A stretch of 64,000 bases of DNA, taken from positions 67,948,372 through 68,012,371 of the forward strand of contig CM043953.1 of NCBI GenBank assembly GCA_014529385.2, read 5' to 3'. Under the pieces are notes generated by a model. That model made no database searches. It had not been told where the DNA came from and worked only from the letters and a program-made list of their open reading frames with translations. Each line of letters starts with the position of its first letter. Position 1 is the first letter of the stretch. The position numbers and the translations under genes are program-made. Shown piece by piece: positions 1 through 10,400 of the stretch. This DNA comes from Adiantum capillus-veneris. Its lineage: Eukaryota; Streptophyta; Polypodiopsida; Polypodiales; Pteridaceae.

Positions 1-390
1 CACCTAACACCAATCTACCAATAAAGGATTTACAGACTGTGGGTCCAAATTAGAGCTCAATTCCCAAGACAATTTCCCAGGCCAGCATCCCAGTTTTCCT
101 CAAAAATGAAAAACCTTATGTATAGGATGTGTGTGTAGCTGTTTAATCTTAACTAATAAGAAATAATTGAATTTTCACATTCAAAAGACAGCTGGCCAAG
201 GAACAATGAACAGATATGTACAAAAATAACTCAGTATCAGAATTATTTAGGTACAATGATTGTAGGAAAGAGATCCTCTTTCAGTTAGACCAGTAGTAAA
301 AGAACTTCCCCATTCCTCAGTGAGTACTTCATAAAGTAAGGTTGCTTGCCAAACAAAATAAAACCCTCCAAGATAGAATAGAGTCCTTAC

Positions 391-455
391 CTGCATCCAT
401 CCAAACAAGACAACAATTTAGTTAGCCTTGGATGTGTTTTACAGGTATTAATGGA
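391..455 (-). CDS. candidate exon fragment with strong donor
   Basis: The minus strand shows GATGCAG|GTAAGG, with a short open frame before it (containing THPRLTKLLSCLDGC). The acceptor side is weak. It may belong to the same spliced minus-strand gene as the candidates at 969-1061 and 2028-2082. Without a transcript or homologue this is only a suggestion. Confidence 0.15.
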
Positions 456-968
456 CCCTATCAGTTGTTATCCATGTCCATCTTACAGATTTTATTTACT
501 TTAGATAAGCTAGGTTATTTATTAGAACTTGCATGATAGCAGTCTTTACTTATTACATCAAGAATGAGTGTTGCCTTCTACCTTTTACACTGAGCTTGTG
601 AAGCCCACCAAGAATCCATATATCAATTTAACCATCGTGAGATTTATTTATTTAACCATAGCTTGGTCGCTATGCTTTGCAGTAGTAACCATATACTTAC
701 CTTCAGGAGTAACAATCTCAAGGTGTCATTGGCATTCCTTTATACAAAGAGAGGCCAATAACGACTTTAACTATGTAAGACGCCCAATCTTTTGTTCAAG
801 AACCAATGGTACCAGAAGAGGGTAATGAATAATCTCCCTTTTTACAACCATTAAAATGACAGTATGACCAATCAACAGAGTATCAAAAACTCCATCTATA
901 CTAAGTGTACTCATAGATCACCATCCATAGCTTCATGCCAAAGCCAAAAGTAACAGCTATATACTTAC

Positions 969-1061
969 CTTCAGAATCCCAACTTATTAGTATCCCACAA
1001 AGAACGGTAGTGTCCGGCCTTGTTTCAGTATGATACCTTAAAGCTTCAACAGTCATAAGTG
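969..1061 (-). CDS. candidate internal exon (31 codons), unidentified gene
   Basis: On the minus strand a pyrimidine tract ending TTTTTTTTAAG abuts a 93-nt stretch, open in one frame, that ends at a near-perfect donor G|GTAAGTATA. Both exon ends are phase 1, as for a skippable internal exon. The peptide contains ALRYHTETRPDTTVLCG. A similar donor context recurs near 697, so part of the neighbourhood is duplicated. I do not recognise the family. It could be chance, because 31 codons is short. Confidence 0.25.
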
Positions 1062-1292
1062 CTTAAAAAAAAGACCTCGTCCCTTTATCTCATATGAAAT
1101 CCCAATGGTGATACTATACATAAGCCCAAGTGTGGCAACAGTTTATCAAAGAGAAAAGACCAACAATTTCCGAACCTGCCAGTCATGCTCCCCCCCTTTT
1201 CTTTATTAAAAAACATTGAATATCCAAGAGATTTCTGCAGTTGTTACGACAGAGCAACCGATAAGCTAACACACTTGTATTGGCAATTTACT

Positions 1293-1905
1293 AGGTAGAT
1301 ATGATAACTAGTTAGTGAAAATAACAACCCTTAGCTGCTACCACAAAGCCTATATCCTCTTGCTAGAAACACACAATTCTTGCTAGTGTTCGACAGAAGT
1401 CATCACCAAATGCAAAACAAGGTCCCAAGACCCAAGCCAACCATGCGATGGCTCAAAAAATATTTTTCATAGTGTAAAAAGCAGCCCTTATCGCCTAGTT
1501 CAGAGAAACCCTTTACCTGATCCACCTGCAGCGGAAATATTCCAGGTAGATATGATAACCATTAGTGAAAACAACAACCCTCAGCTGCTAGCACAGAGCC
1601 TATAACTACTTGTAAGAAAAAAACTCATTTCGTGCCAGTGTTTCAACAGAAACTGCTACCAAGTGAAAAAAAATGAGGTCTCACGCCTCCAACCAATCAT
1701 GCGATTGCACAACAGTTTGTTTAAGAAGGATCGTTATATAGTGTAACAAGCAACCCTCGGCAGCTAGTACAGAGTCAAGTACAACCACCTGCATCAAACT
1801 ATGCTCTGTCCGTGCAAGTATTCAGCAGAGACAATCCCTATTTTTAATGCAAATCGAGGTCTCAAGACCTAAGCCATTTATGCCATGGCACAACAGTTTG
1901 TTCTT
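1293..1905. repeat. diverged tandem repeat, about 4 units
   Basis: Successive units begin near 1310, 1470, 1564 and 1738. They share blocks such as AGGTAGATATGATAAC (1293 and 1544), an AGTG-AACAACCCT..AGCTGCTA..ACAGAG block, and ..AGGTCTCA(A)GACC..AAGCC or CCAA..CATG. Unit length is about 160-175 bp, with one short unit of about 94 bp. The units are clearly diverged and have no coding potential. Confidence 0.6.
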
Positions 1906-2027
1906 CTTATGCTCATGACCAATAAACAGTGTATAAAACAGATGGCTCTAATCTTTTTCAACCATGCATAGCATTGCAACAAAAAAAATACCAAAACCAG
2001 AATTGGTAGTAAGGTAAAATATAACAC

Positions 2028-2082
2028 CTGTGTTGCTTGAGCTACAAGCTCCATTTCTTTAGCAAGTTCAGACAGTGGCAAA
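2028..2082 (-). CDS. candidate exon fragment, unidentified gene
   Basis: A minus-strand open stretch contains SELAKEMELVAQATQ and ends with CAG|GTGTTATAT, a plausible 5' splice site. The upstream boundary is unclear, because the pyrimidine-rich sequence above it has no clean AG. It lies 35 bp from the LTR starting at 2117. The composition looks protein-like, helical and acidic, but the stretch is too short to identify. Confidence 0.2.
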
Positions 2083-2116
2083 AATAAGCAAAAAAAACTC
2101 TACTCCAAGGCTAATA

Positions 2117-2477
2117 TGAGGGCCACAGTATGCCCTCACCTCAGTTTATATAGGATGGTGTGCACCCTCCCAGAGCAAGTAGGATGAATGCATTCGGCCG
2201 CCCTCAATTGTGCGAGCCTGCAAGTGCCATCGCCATGGGAGGGCTATAGAGAGTGGACAAGGGCCGCCTACCCCGTATGATGATAGCACTTATTCTTTCA
2301 CACTTTGTTTAAGCGGGGGTATTGTCCCATTATAAGGTGATTTTTAGTGGCATAGCAAAAAGGTATCACTACTATGCAAAATGGGGGGGGGGGGGGGGGG
2401 GGGGGTGAGGGTTATAACCAGTATATTAGTGTGTGTGTGTGTGTGTGTGTGGAGGGAGAGAGAGTTCTTTTTTGTTG

Positions 2478-2532
<55 letters not shown>

Positions 2533-2991
2533 GACAAAAAAGTGAAAAGTTTTGACAAGAGAGAGAGTGAGAGGGAGAGAGAAGACAAGGAGAGGGAGGG
2601 CTCCATGGATGGAAGAGGACAAGGTGTAGAGAGGTGATAATAATGAGAAGGAGGCCCTCCTTTAGTTGCTTTTGTAAGAAGGTGGTGGCCATGGTTGTAC
2701 AAACCATTCAGTGCCCTCTTATTTTACAAATATAGTTATATATAATATTGAAAGTGGAGCCCTTTGAGGAGAAAATGAAGGAGGAAGAAAAATGATTACC
2801 AGTGGCTCCGTTGGTACTTGGGGACAAAGGCTCTTTACCATGCAAGATTTTCTGCTTCGATAAAAGCTTTTACTAGAGATTTTGTTTATCTTTATCATCA
2901 AGTGGTCGTTCACACGCCCTACACTTGAGAATTTTGGAGAAGGGGGGTTTTCCATAGAGAGAGATGGGCTGAGTTCAAAAGGCGGTCCTCA
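2117..2991 (-). repeat. 3' LTR of minus-strand Ty3-type element
   Basis: The termini are imperfect inverted repeats: read on the minus strand the LTR starts TGAGGACCGCC, and the plus strand at the other end starts TGAGGGCCACA. A purine-rich tract (2992-3006) lies just outside the start, as expected for a 3' LTR, and the integrase of the same strand lies beyond it. A TATA-like CTATATAAAC is on the minus strand near 2140-2150. The LTR contains a 23-nt G run (2383-2405), a GT run (2429-2451) and an AG run (2481-2529). About 560 bp (2430-2991) is repeated at 27515-28085. Confidence 0.75.
2383..2529. repeat. compound microsatellite (G)n-(GT)n-(AG)n
   Basis: G23 at 2383-2405, GT at 2429-2451 and AG at 2481-2529 all lie inside the LTR. 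The GT and AG tracts recur in the related LTR at 27513-27622, so they belong to the LTR family rather than being a local accident. Short reading frames across them are low-complexity artefacts. Confidence 0.9.
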
Positions 2992-3006
2992 GTAGCCTTC
3001 CCCTTT
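2992..3006 (-). promoter_or_regulatory. polypurine tract (plus-strand DNA priming)
   Basis: On the minus strand AAAGGGGAAGGCTAC directly precedes the LTR start TGAGGACC. Position and composition match the polypurine tract of an LTR retrotransposon. Confidence 0.7.
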
Positions 3007-3100
3007 AAGCTAGAGGCATTTATGCCTCTAGCTTCATGCTTGATTCTTCTTCATTTGAAATGGAGGAGTTTCCCTCCTCAAGAATATCCATCATAGGTGC

Positions 3101-4507
3101 TTAATCAAACCTTAAAAAGTACTTGTTCAACCGCCATCCATTAACACGTGTTTTGTGAAGTCTACCATTTGCATCCATCAATCGATAACTACAATTGTTG
3201 TAGCGCTTTCTAATGACAAATGGCCCCTTCCACCTGGGTGAAAACTTTTTATTCTTCCTAGTGTCAAACTTGCTATCATACCTTAAGACCAGCATACCTT
3301 TTTTGAGACCTATTTCCCTAAGTCCCTTGTTGAAGGTAAGTTGATGTTTCTATATCTGTGTTGTGCATAATAATTGATAGCATCTTCTTTGTCTAGTTGA
3401 AGCCTCTCTAGATCAAGAATTTGGCTGTGAAGATGAGCATTAGGGCATTCCATCTTCCTAGCTAGCACCTTGAGACTAGCCAATTGTACTTCAATGGGTA
3501 AAATGGCCTCGTTACCATACACCAAGTGATATGGTGTGAACAAGGGATGTGCAAACTGAAGTGCAATAAGCCCAAAGTACATCCATAAGATGCTTGTCCC
3601 AATCAGTTTTGTGATTGTTTACATGTTTAGTGATAATCTTGCATACCATACCATTTACCTTTTCCACCAAACCATTGCATTGTGTGGGTATTAGGGAGTT
3701 GAGTGTCGGCGTGAAATGCACAACTTTTCCATGAGCTCTCCTACTAGGTCTCCTCTAAAACCTGGTCCCCTATCAGATATTATCTCAAGAGGACTTCCAA
3801 AATGGCAGCAAATATTTTGAAATACAAACTTTTCTACTTCCTTAGCTGTAATCTGGGTGGTAGCTACTACTTCAGTCCACCAGGTCATGTAGTCTACATC
3901 CATGATAATATGCAATTTACATGATTGGGATCTTGGAAAAGGCCCAATAGCATCAATTCTCCATTTCCCGAATGGTCCATAAGAGATTATAGGAGTTTGT
4001 GACTCATAGGTGAGCCTCCTATCCCTGCTTTCTGACACTTCTTGCATTTTTTACACCAATGGTGCACATCCCTCTGTAGACTAGGCCATACAAACTTGCT
4101 TATAGAATATTTATATTAGTGATGTCAAGTGCAAAGTGTCCTCCACAAACACCATGATGGCAACTTGAAATGATTTTAGTGATTTCTCTAGAGAGAGGTA
4201 CACGTCTAAGAATTTGATCCTTACCCTTGCAGTAGAGGTCATCATTGATAAGGCGGTATTTTGTTGCCTTGCGCACAAGCCACTACTTTTGGCCCTTGGT
4301 AAGATCTCTAGGACATATTTTTGTGTCCAAGAAACTCATGATGTCAAACATAGCATCGCTACCTTGGAAGAGAGGCAGCTTCAACTTGAATGCACCAACT
4401 GAAACATCTTGTAGTTTTTCTCTAGCTAGAGCATCTGCTTCTTGATTTTTTTTGCTCGGGGCACATGATGTAATCGTACAACTTGAGACTTCTGTTACCA
4501 TATACAT
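3101..4507 (-). pseudogene. Ty3/gypsy (Tat-like) RNase H tail and integrase, broken
   Basis: Reading down the minus strand: the end of an RNase H with the QEADALA motif (about 4440), an integrase zinc finger ending HHWCKKCKKC (about 4050), the integrase core with an Asp in DAIGPF and an Asp in ISDRGPGF, then a frameshifted segment containing the NGLVE glutamate, and a C-terminal domain ending in RVNGWRLNKYF. The core and C-terminal part are in at least three frames, so the gene is dead. It is cut at 4507, where the Copia LTR starts; gag, protease and RT are absent. The motif style matches the Tat-like elements at 18338-27217 and 28692-35502, but it is a diverged copy. Confidence 0.85.
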
Positions 4508-4719
4508 GTGGTAGTGATGTGTGTGAACACACTAGGACCGCCGGGGCATTTTTTCCCTCTTTAGGAGGTTTTTTCCCCCGTGCATTGTATATACGCCCAT
4601 CACTCTAGGGCTATCTATCTTTCCATTGCACACTAAGTAACACACTCTCTATTGTGTGCCTTGAGCTTCCTTCGTCTTCTCCAAGCTGTGTGGTTTTCTC
4701 TGCAACCCTAATTCCAACA
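4507..4719 (+). repeat. 5' LTR of Copia-type element
   Basis: A short LTR (about 200-213 bp) ending CCAACA just before a primer-binding site at 4722. Its start is placed at TGTGGTAG (4507), where the minus-strand Ty3 reading frame breaks; a start near 4519 is also possible. It contains a TATA-like GTATATAC and a pyrimidine-rich 3' part. No 3' partner LTR is visible because the element is truncated near 6693. Confidence 0.7.
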
Positions 4720-4721
4720 AT

Positions 4722-4733
4722 TGGTATCAGAGC
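4722..4733 (+). promoter_or_regulatory. primer-binding site, tRNA-iMet
   Basis: TGGTATCAGAGC is the classic plant retrotransposon primer site, complementary to the 3' end of initiator-Met tRNA. It lies 2 bp after the LTR end, and the gag ATG follows about 350 bp downstream. Confidence 0.9.
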
Positions 4734-5081
4734 AGGTCACCTCCTCCCGGGCTTAGTCGCCAGCTGCTCCAGCACATGCCTGCTCACTTTCTCAGATTTC
4801 AGTGAGCTTTGGCGAGCGTTCGCAGGTCGACAAATATTTTGGGAGGGCTCTTAGAGATTGGTCTCCTCAAAATTTTGATTTGGGCTCATTTCGGCCTCCG
4901 TTTCCACTACAGGCAGTATTGCACAGGCTATTTCGTCATTTTGTGCAAAATTTTTGTCAGTGCCGTTTTTTGCATAGCAGGTGTCTTATAGTCTTCTACG
5001 GTTTGTGCTATATAGCACAAGTTTTTCCCACTCCGTTTCTCCTATTTTCGGACAGTTTTCACATCAGGTGCAGCATTTACC
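4734..5081 (+). other. Copia 5' untranslated leader
   Basis: About 350 bp between the primer-binding site and the gag ATG, without a convincing long frame of its own. It is pyrimidine-rich and contains several short upstream ATGs. Confidence 0.6.
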
Positions 5082-6725
5082 ATGGCTGACAACAACAACA
5101 CAGATGTGTTCAAGATGTTTGTTGTTGAGGATAGGTTGGATGGGGACAACTACCCTATGTGGGCTTATATGATGCAACATGTTCTTGTGTCAAAGGGTGT
5201 CTGGAACATGGTGCAGGGCATTGATGTACGTCCTGGTTCTGAGGATGTAGGCGATGTTGAGGATGTTGCAGGTCTTTCTGCAAGGATTGCAGCTGTTAGA
5301 GTTGTTTTGCCTACGGCAGAACAAGCTCGTTGGGATGTTAAGGATGCGCACGCTCATGCATTGATTGCGTTGTCTGTGAAGCGCACCATTGTTCCTCACA
5401 TCCGTTCAGCAAAATCTGCAAAACAGGCTTGGGATATTCTAGCAGGTCTTTATGCAAGCCGCAATGAGGCTAAAATTTCTTTGCTGCGTAAAGAGCTGGA
5501 GTCGAAGATTATGCATGAGGAAGATGATATGGACACTTTCCTTGCTAGTGTCAAGGATATCAATGAGCAACTTATTTCTGCAGGTGAAGTCATTTCAGAC
5601 AGTTCCCTTGTGCAGACTGTTCTTGATGCCTTACCAGATTCCTACCAGGCTTTTTCTAGTACTTGGAGACTGATGACCCAAGGAAATCCTGAAGTTGTCA
5701 AGTTTGATGCATTATGCACATTGTTGTTGCAAGAGTCACTTTCCAGAAAAAACAGAACTAGGCAACGTGCAGTTGAACAGGCTTTTATTGCTTCTCAAAG
5801 AAAGGGTGGTAACAGTAATGCAGCCACTTCTTATGGTTCTGCTGCGAGTGGCAAAAATTATGTTCCTAATGCTTTTGCTGGTAGCACTTCGTATGGTAAT
5901 TCTGGTGATAAGGGAAAAAAGAAGATGAGTTGCCATTATTGTAAATCCAATGATCACTTGATCAAGTCGTGTCCTAAGTTGAAGGCCAAAGAGGCTAAGA
6001 AGAAAGTAGGTGGTTCCACTGCAAATGCTAGTTCCACTACAAATGCAGCCATTGTTGAGTCTTCTGTGAAAGGAGACTGTGTTGCTGATGTTGATGCAGA
6101 ATGGGCTTTTAGCGCAGAGTGCACTTACAATCATGTTGTTCATGATGCATGCTTATCAGTTGCTGCAGATTCACATGTGTGGTATTTCGACAGTGGTGCT
6201 ACAAAGCAAATTACCTCACATCGTGAATTGTTTACCTCTCTTGAGTCTGTCCCTCATGGGAATTCAGTCACTTGTGCCAACAACGCCTCTTATCCAGTTC
6301 AGGGAGTTGGAAATATTGTTCTCACTGCTGCTAATGGCAGTTCCTTCACACTTGTTGATGCACTTTATGTACATGGGATCAAGAAGAATCTCTTGTCTGT
6401 ATCCGCACTTGCTAGACTTGGACTTGTAGTCAAATTTGTGGATGACAGATGTACAGTTCATGATCTCAGTTTTGGTGATGAAATTGTTGCATCTGGGCTT
6501 TTGTGCCATGGGTTGTACAAGCTCACTTTGTATGACAAGTGTGGAAAAAAATTTGCAAATGATGTTGCAGATTCAAGGGCTATTTCAAATGCAAAACCTT
6601 GGCATGCATGTTTTGGTCATCTGAATTTTGTCAGTTTGCTGCGTTTGCAGAAATCTGATATGGTTGCTTCTTTGCCACCTCTTGAATCTCCATTGTTGAC
6701 TCTGCTTCACTTTAGGTCTTGTTGA
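5082..6725 (+). CDS. Copia gag-protease polyprotein, 5' part, truncated
   Basis: An open frame of 547 codons without internal stops. Residues about 10-230 are a UBN2/retrotran gag-type capsid region (WAYMMQHVL near the start, W(D)ILAGLYAS in the middle). A zinc knuckle CHYCKSNDHLIKSC (CX2CX4HX4C) follows at about residue 285. The aspartic protease has an intact DSGA in YFDSGATKQIT (about residue 370), then a pre-integrase domain with WHACFGHLNF (about residue 510). The Copia match stops after LPPLESP (about 6693); the last 10 or so codons are read-through into unrelated DNA. Integrase, RT and RNase H are missing. The open frame suggests the insertion is younger than its neighbours. The start follows the initiator-Met primer site in the normal order. 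Confidence 0.9.
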   Translation: MADNNNTDVFKMFVVEDRLDGDNYPMWAYMMQHVLVSKGVWNMVQGIDVRPGSEDVGDVEDVAGLSARIAAVRVVLPTAEQARWDVKDAHAHALIALSVKRTIVPHIRSAKSAKQAWDILAGLYASRNEAKISLLRKELESKIMHEEDDMDTFLASVKDINEQLISAGEVISDSSLVQTVLDALPDSYQAFSSTWRLMTQGNPEVVKFDALCTLLLQESLSRKNRTRQRAVEQAFIASQRKGGNSNAATSYGSAASGKNYVPNAFAGSTSYGNSGDKGKKKMSCHYCKSNDHLIKSCPKLKAKEAKKKVGGSTANASSTTNAAIVESSVKGDCVADVDAEWAFSAECTYNHVVHDACLSVAADSHVWYFDSGATKQITSHRELFTSLESVPHGNSVTCANNASYPVQGVGNIVLTAANGSSFTLVDALYVHGIKKNLLSVSALARLGLVVKFVDDRCTVHDLSFGDEIVASGLLCHGLYKLTLYDKCGKKFANDVADSRAISNAKPWHACFGHLNFVSLLRLQKSDMVASLPPLESPLLTLLHFRSC

Positions 6726-7406
6726 GTTCTTGAGATCTTCATGCAGGTTTGGCGTAGTTGCAGTTGGCTTGTGGTTGACTGTAGCCAAATCTTTGTATAT
6801 CCTGTGTAGAATCCTTGTCCAAGAGGAATATTCTTTGAGATCCATCTTTGTTCTGTATCCTCTTGAGAGTTGTGGTTGATTTTAGCATATTTTGATGTTG
6901 TTCTATTGTATACTTGCTTCTTAGATATCCTAGGATATTGTTGAGGTTGACACTTGCTTCTTAGATATCCTAGGATATTGTTGCTTCTTAGATATCCTAG
7001 CATATTTTGATGTTGTTCTATTGTATACTTTCTTCTTAGATATCCTAGGATATTGTCGAGGTTGATACTTTGTGGGCCTTCTTTCTTGGGAGGGACTTGA
7101 CATTACTTCATATGCTCTAACCTGTGGTTTTGGTACCCATATTTGTCTATTACTTCCATAGTACTCGTGTTCTTTTAAGCTCCATTGTGATGCTATCTAT
7201 CCCATGTGTTTGTCTTTCTGTGTTGATTTCCTGTCTTTAACCCAAACCGGATCATTGACTTTGACTAAACTGCTCGGAACAAACACTTGCTTGACTTTCC
7301 TTTGCTTTCTTGAGTACTTTGGCTGATATATCTTTGCTTTTCTGTGTGTCCCCTTTGAGGTTTTAGTTGGGTCAACAATTGATGTGAAGTTTTGACAGCT
7401 TGACTC
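6694..7406 (-). pseudogene. tail of minus-strand element, no recognised domain
   Basis: Starts at the truncation point of the Copia element. Minus-strand frames are short, polar and Gln/Lys-rich, with no RT or RNase H motif. The stretch includes a tandem palindromic repeat (6885-7060). It is probably the 3' continuation of the gag/protease polyprotein that ends near 7407, but this is inference from strand and proximity. Confidence 0.35.
6885..7060. repeat. tandem repeat with palindromic core
   Basis: Four copies (starting near 6917, 6957, 6983 and 7030) of a unit containing CTTCTTAGATATCCTAGGAT. The core GATATCCTAGGATAT is a near-perfect 14-16 bp palindrome; one copy has CTAGCAT instead. The first and last copies share a longer flank (ATATTTTGATGTTGTTCTAT), showing duplication of a bigger segment. 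Confidence 0.85.
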
Positions 7407-10400
7407 CTATAAAGAAGTTGATCCATGAGGGTTCTTTGATGTAGAGGCATATTCTGTCATACCTTCTTTGCTAATCGATGGAAATTCCACTTTAGCTTTA
7501 CCTTTGTCTGCAAGATTTTTCTTTGATGCTTGTGAGTTTTTCAACTCTGATTCCATCATTAATGGTACCTGTAAATGTTTCTTTCTACCTCTTGGAAAAG
7601 AGAGTATTAGCATTTTATCTTCTTTGTAGGCCTTGTGTTGGTCTACCCACTGATGTCCAAGGATGACATCTGCATGCATGTATTTTGAAGGCTTTACCTG
7701 AAACTTCACCTGCTCTTCATGATTTTGGAAGCTAAGGGTAGCAACCATTTCTTCTTGACCTGTATGCATACCTATCATTGTTTTGCTATCATGCTTGTAT
7801 GGAGTGATCTGGAGGATCCTTTGGATGTTCTCTGCAATCATATTGCACTTTTCTTCTTTATCTAGTAGAGCATTACATCTGATACTTGCTCCTTTTGTAC
7901 AGTTGAGAACTATAGCTATTCTCATTGTTGGCTCTATTGAAGATCTTTGTCCAGCTTTGGCTATGGTCTCATCTTGATCGAATTGTGTCTCCATGGAGAG
8001 TGACTTTAGACTTTTTGTTGCAATCTGACTTACAACAGCTGATTCTGCTGGCAATGAATGATTGAGCTTTGGACTTCCTATTGCTTCCTGGTTGTCTGCA
8101 ACCCCGTTCTTCTTAACTTCTGGCTTTGGTGGCATTCTCTGCTCAATAGCTATTGTGGTTTCTCTTTGCTCTATTTGGTTTTCACTTGTTATTGCCTAAT
8201 TTGCTTCAAGCTCTTTTGAAGTTCTGATTGATGGAGATGAATCCTCTTCAATAAGATTTTCTTTGATATCAATCTCCATGTTAATTGTGCTTGAGGACTT
8301 TGTGATGTCGTCCACGAGTGACCAGTCTTGGTCTTCATTCTTTGTTGTCTTTGAAGATTGCATTTCATTGAACTCTGTATGTCTAGGATCTTCTGGTCCA
8401 TTGGCATTCCCATCATGATGTTTTCTGGCACATCCTTTGTTGTGATCACGTGGAATTGGGCAGTAATGTTTTGTAAACTTACTTCAATGGTGGTGGAGAT
8501 GATTCCCATCATTCTACTTGTTTGTTCCCTGATATGCTCACAAATTCAGGAGCATCTTCCAGCTGCGGTTGGCCACATCTTTTCCAAGTGCAAAAGGACA
8601 TGAGGTTCTTGTCTAGATGAAAATCTAGCTTTACTTTGCTTGAGAGTTGTTCTTCATTTTCACCAACAATGTTGCATCTGATCGTCTCAGGATTCGTGTC
8701 TGTATTGATTGCTTTTGTTGTGGCAGTGTCCTTTGATTGTGCTTTATTTTCATTTTCTTTGCTTTGACCACCGGCTTCAATCAATGTTGACTCCATTGGT
8801 TGTAATATTACACCTTTTTGCAATTGTTGGGGTAACTCTTGTTCTTAATAGATCCATTGTACTTTCTAGCAGAATCTGTCTCTTTGGAGGAGATTTTGGT
8901 GGTGACCTTTGTGTAGCTTTCTGGACTTTAGCTTTCATTGACTTTGACTATTCTTTCACCTGTTCTGGCAGCTTGAGGCTTTGCATCATCTTCAGATAGT
9001 CTTTGACATCAGTCTTACCATCCATAGGGGTTTTTACAAGATCATGATCTTGTTGATATTCGTTACCATGTGCATCTTGATATGCATATGTGAGCTTGGT
9101 CACATGCAGCTGCTTGAACACTATTGGACTTGTCGGCTTTTGACTCTGACTTGTGGAGATCAGCTGAAACTTCTGTCCTTGATGATCTTCATAGAAGCAT
9201 GTGTTTGTAGATTTTGATGGAATCTGGGTCAATTGGAAACTTCCAACAACCATATGATCTTTCAAAGTTTTTTTCCTTGAAGAGGTCTGTTGGCTAGAAG
9301 GTTTAGGGCTTCTAGCTAGTGTAGCATTTCCTGGTACATAAGTTGAGCTTGATGGATTTACAACTCCCCCCTTCCAAGGGTGATCACTATAGCCTACTTC
9401 ATTATAAGAGTTCAAAATTGTTTGGCTCTGATTTAGTCTCACCTTTTGGGACTATGAAGGTACACTCTAGATTGTATTGTTGATGTTTGACATCTATAAA
9501 CCTTCTACATAGTTTCCTATGTATCTCCGTAAAACATAACACATTATTCCCCAAGTCAATTTGTAGATAGCATTATCTTTTCCTTGATATTTTCTATCCC
9601 ATGGGTCTCCTATGATATGAGCTTCTATGGTTTCAGGTCCCAAGGCATCATAGATGCTAGACTCTCGTCTATATCTATGATTGTTTTGCTCAAAGTATAT
9701 GCTCATTTGATCACAACATCGAAGCTAGATTTTTTATGGAGGAGAGTTTCGCTCTGAACAGATTTATGGGTTCACTTGGGTAATATCCTTTAGCTCTAGA
9801 GAGAATGGGCTATAATAGATTCTTTCCTCTGAAATGAACTATCCTTTCTTATCTATCACTTGATGCACTTCTCTGAGCTGGTATGTGGGCCGTTCAAACA
9901 CTGGTTGATCCTTTTTGTACAGTTTCCCTTTTTGGTCTACATAGTGTGCATATGAATTATGTGTACCATACAAAGCTAACATCATTCTGTTTGATGTGTC
10001 CCTTAGACTTGTGAATGATTACACACTTGTGGTAGTGGATGTAAAACCATTTGCAAACCTAACAGTCTTTTCAACCTTCAGTGATATCAGGACACCTTGA
10101 CCAAATTCATGCAAGAATTTGTTGTGTAAAGAATAAATTCTAAGCTTTTCAGGTGCTTGTGCATCCTTATGCTAATTTTGAATTTGCAATGCTTTTACTA
10201 ATGCTTCTCATGGTAATGCAGTATCATCCGATTGCATTAAAAGTGACGAGTTAAATGCACTTACATCAAGGTTTGCGTTTCTAATTTGCTATGTACCTTG
10301 CTTGGAAGTTGATGTATCCCTATTGTCTGGATTTCATGGACAATCTTCAGCAAAATGTCTCCCTTTTCGTCCACAATCTGAGCAATATGCCATGACTGGT

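Larger units (their letters stand above)
1..2116. other. host-like region, mostly non-coding, with candidate minus-strand exons
   Basis: No long reading frame and no retroelement domain is visible here. The stretch looks intronic or intergenic: AT-rich, with a diverged tandem repeat (1293-1905) and several minus-strand splice-donor consensus sites, such as GTAAGTATA reading down from 968 and from about 697. Short open stretches ending at such donors are listed separately. The region stops at the LTR that begins at 2117, so that retroelement may sit inside an intron of a minus-strand gene. This is inference; I do not recognise a product. Confidence 0.4.

Noticed and set aside
2374-2707. Reading frames across G/GT/AG microsatellites
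   Set aside because: Translations are runs of Gly, Val/Cys, Arg/Glu or Ser/Leu caused by simple repeats; no gene.
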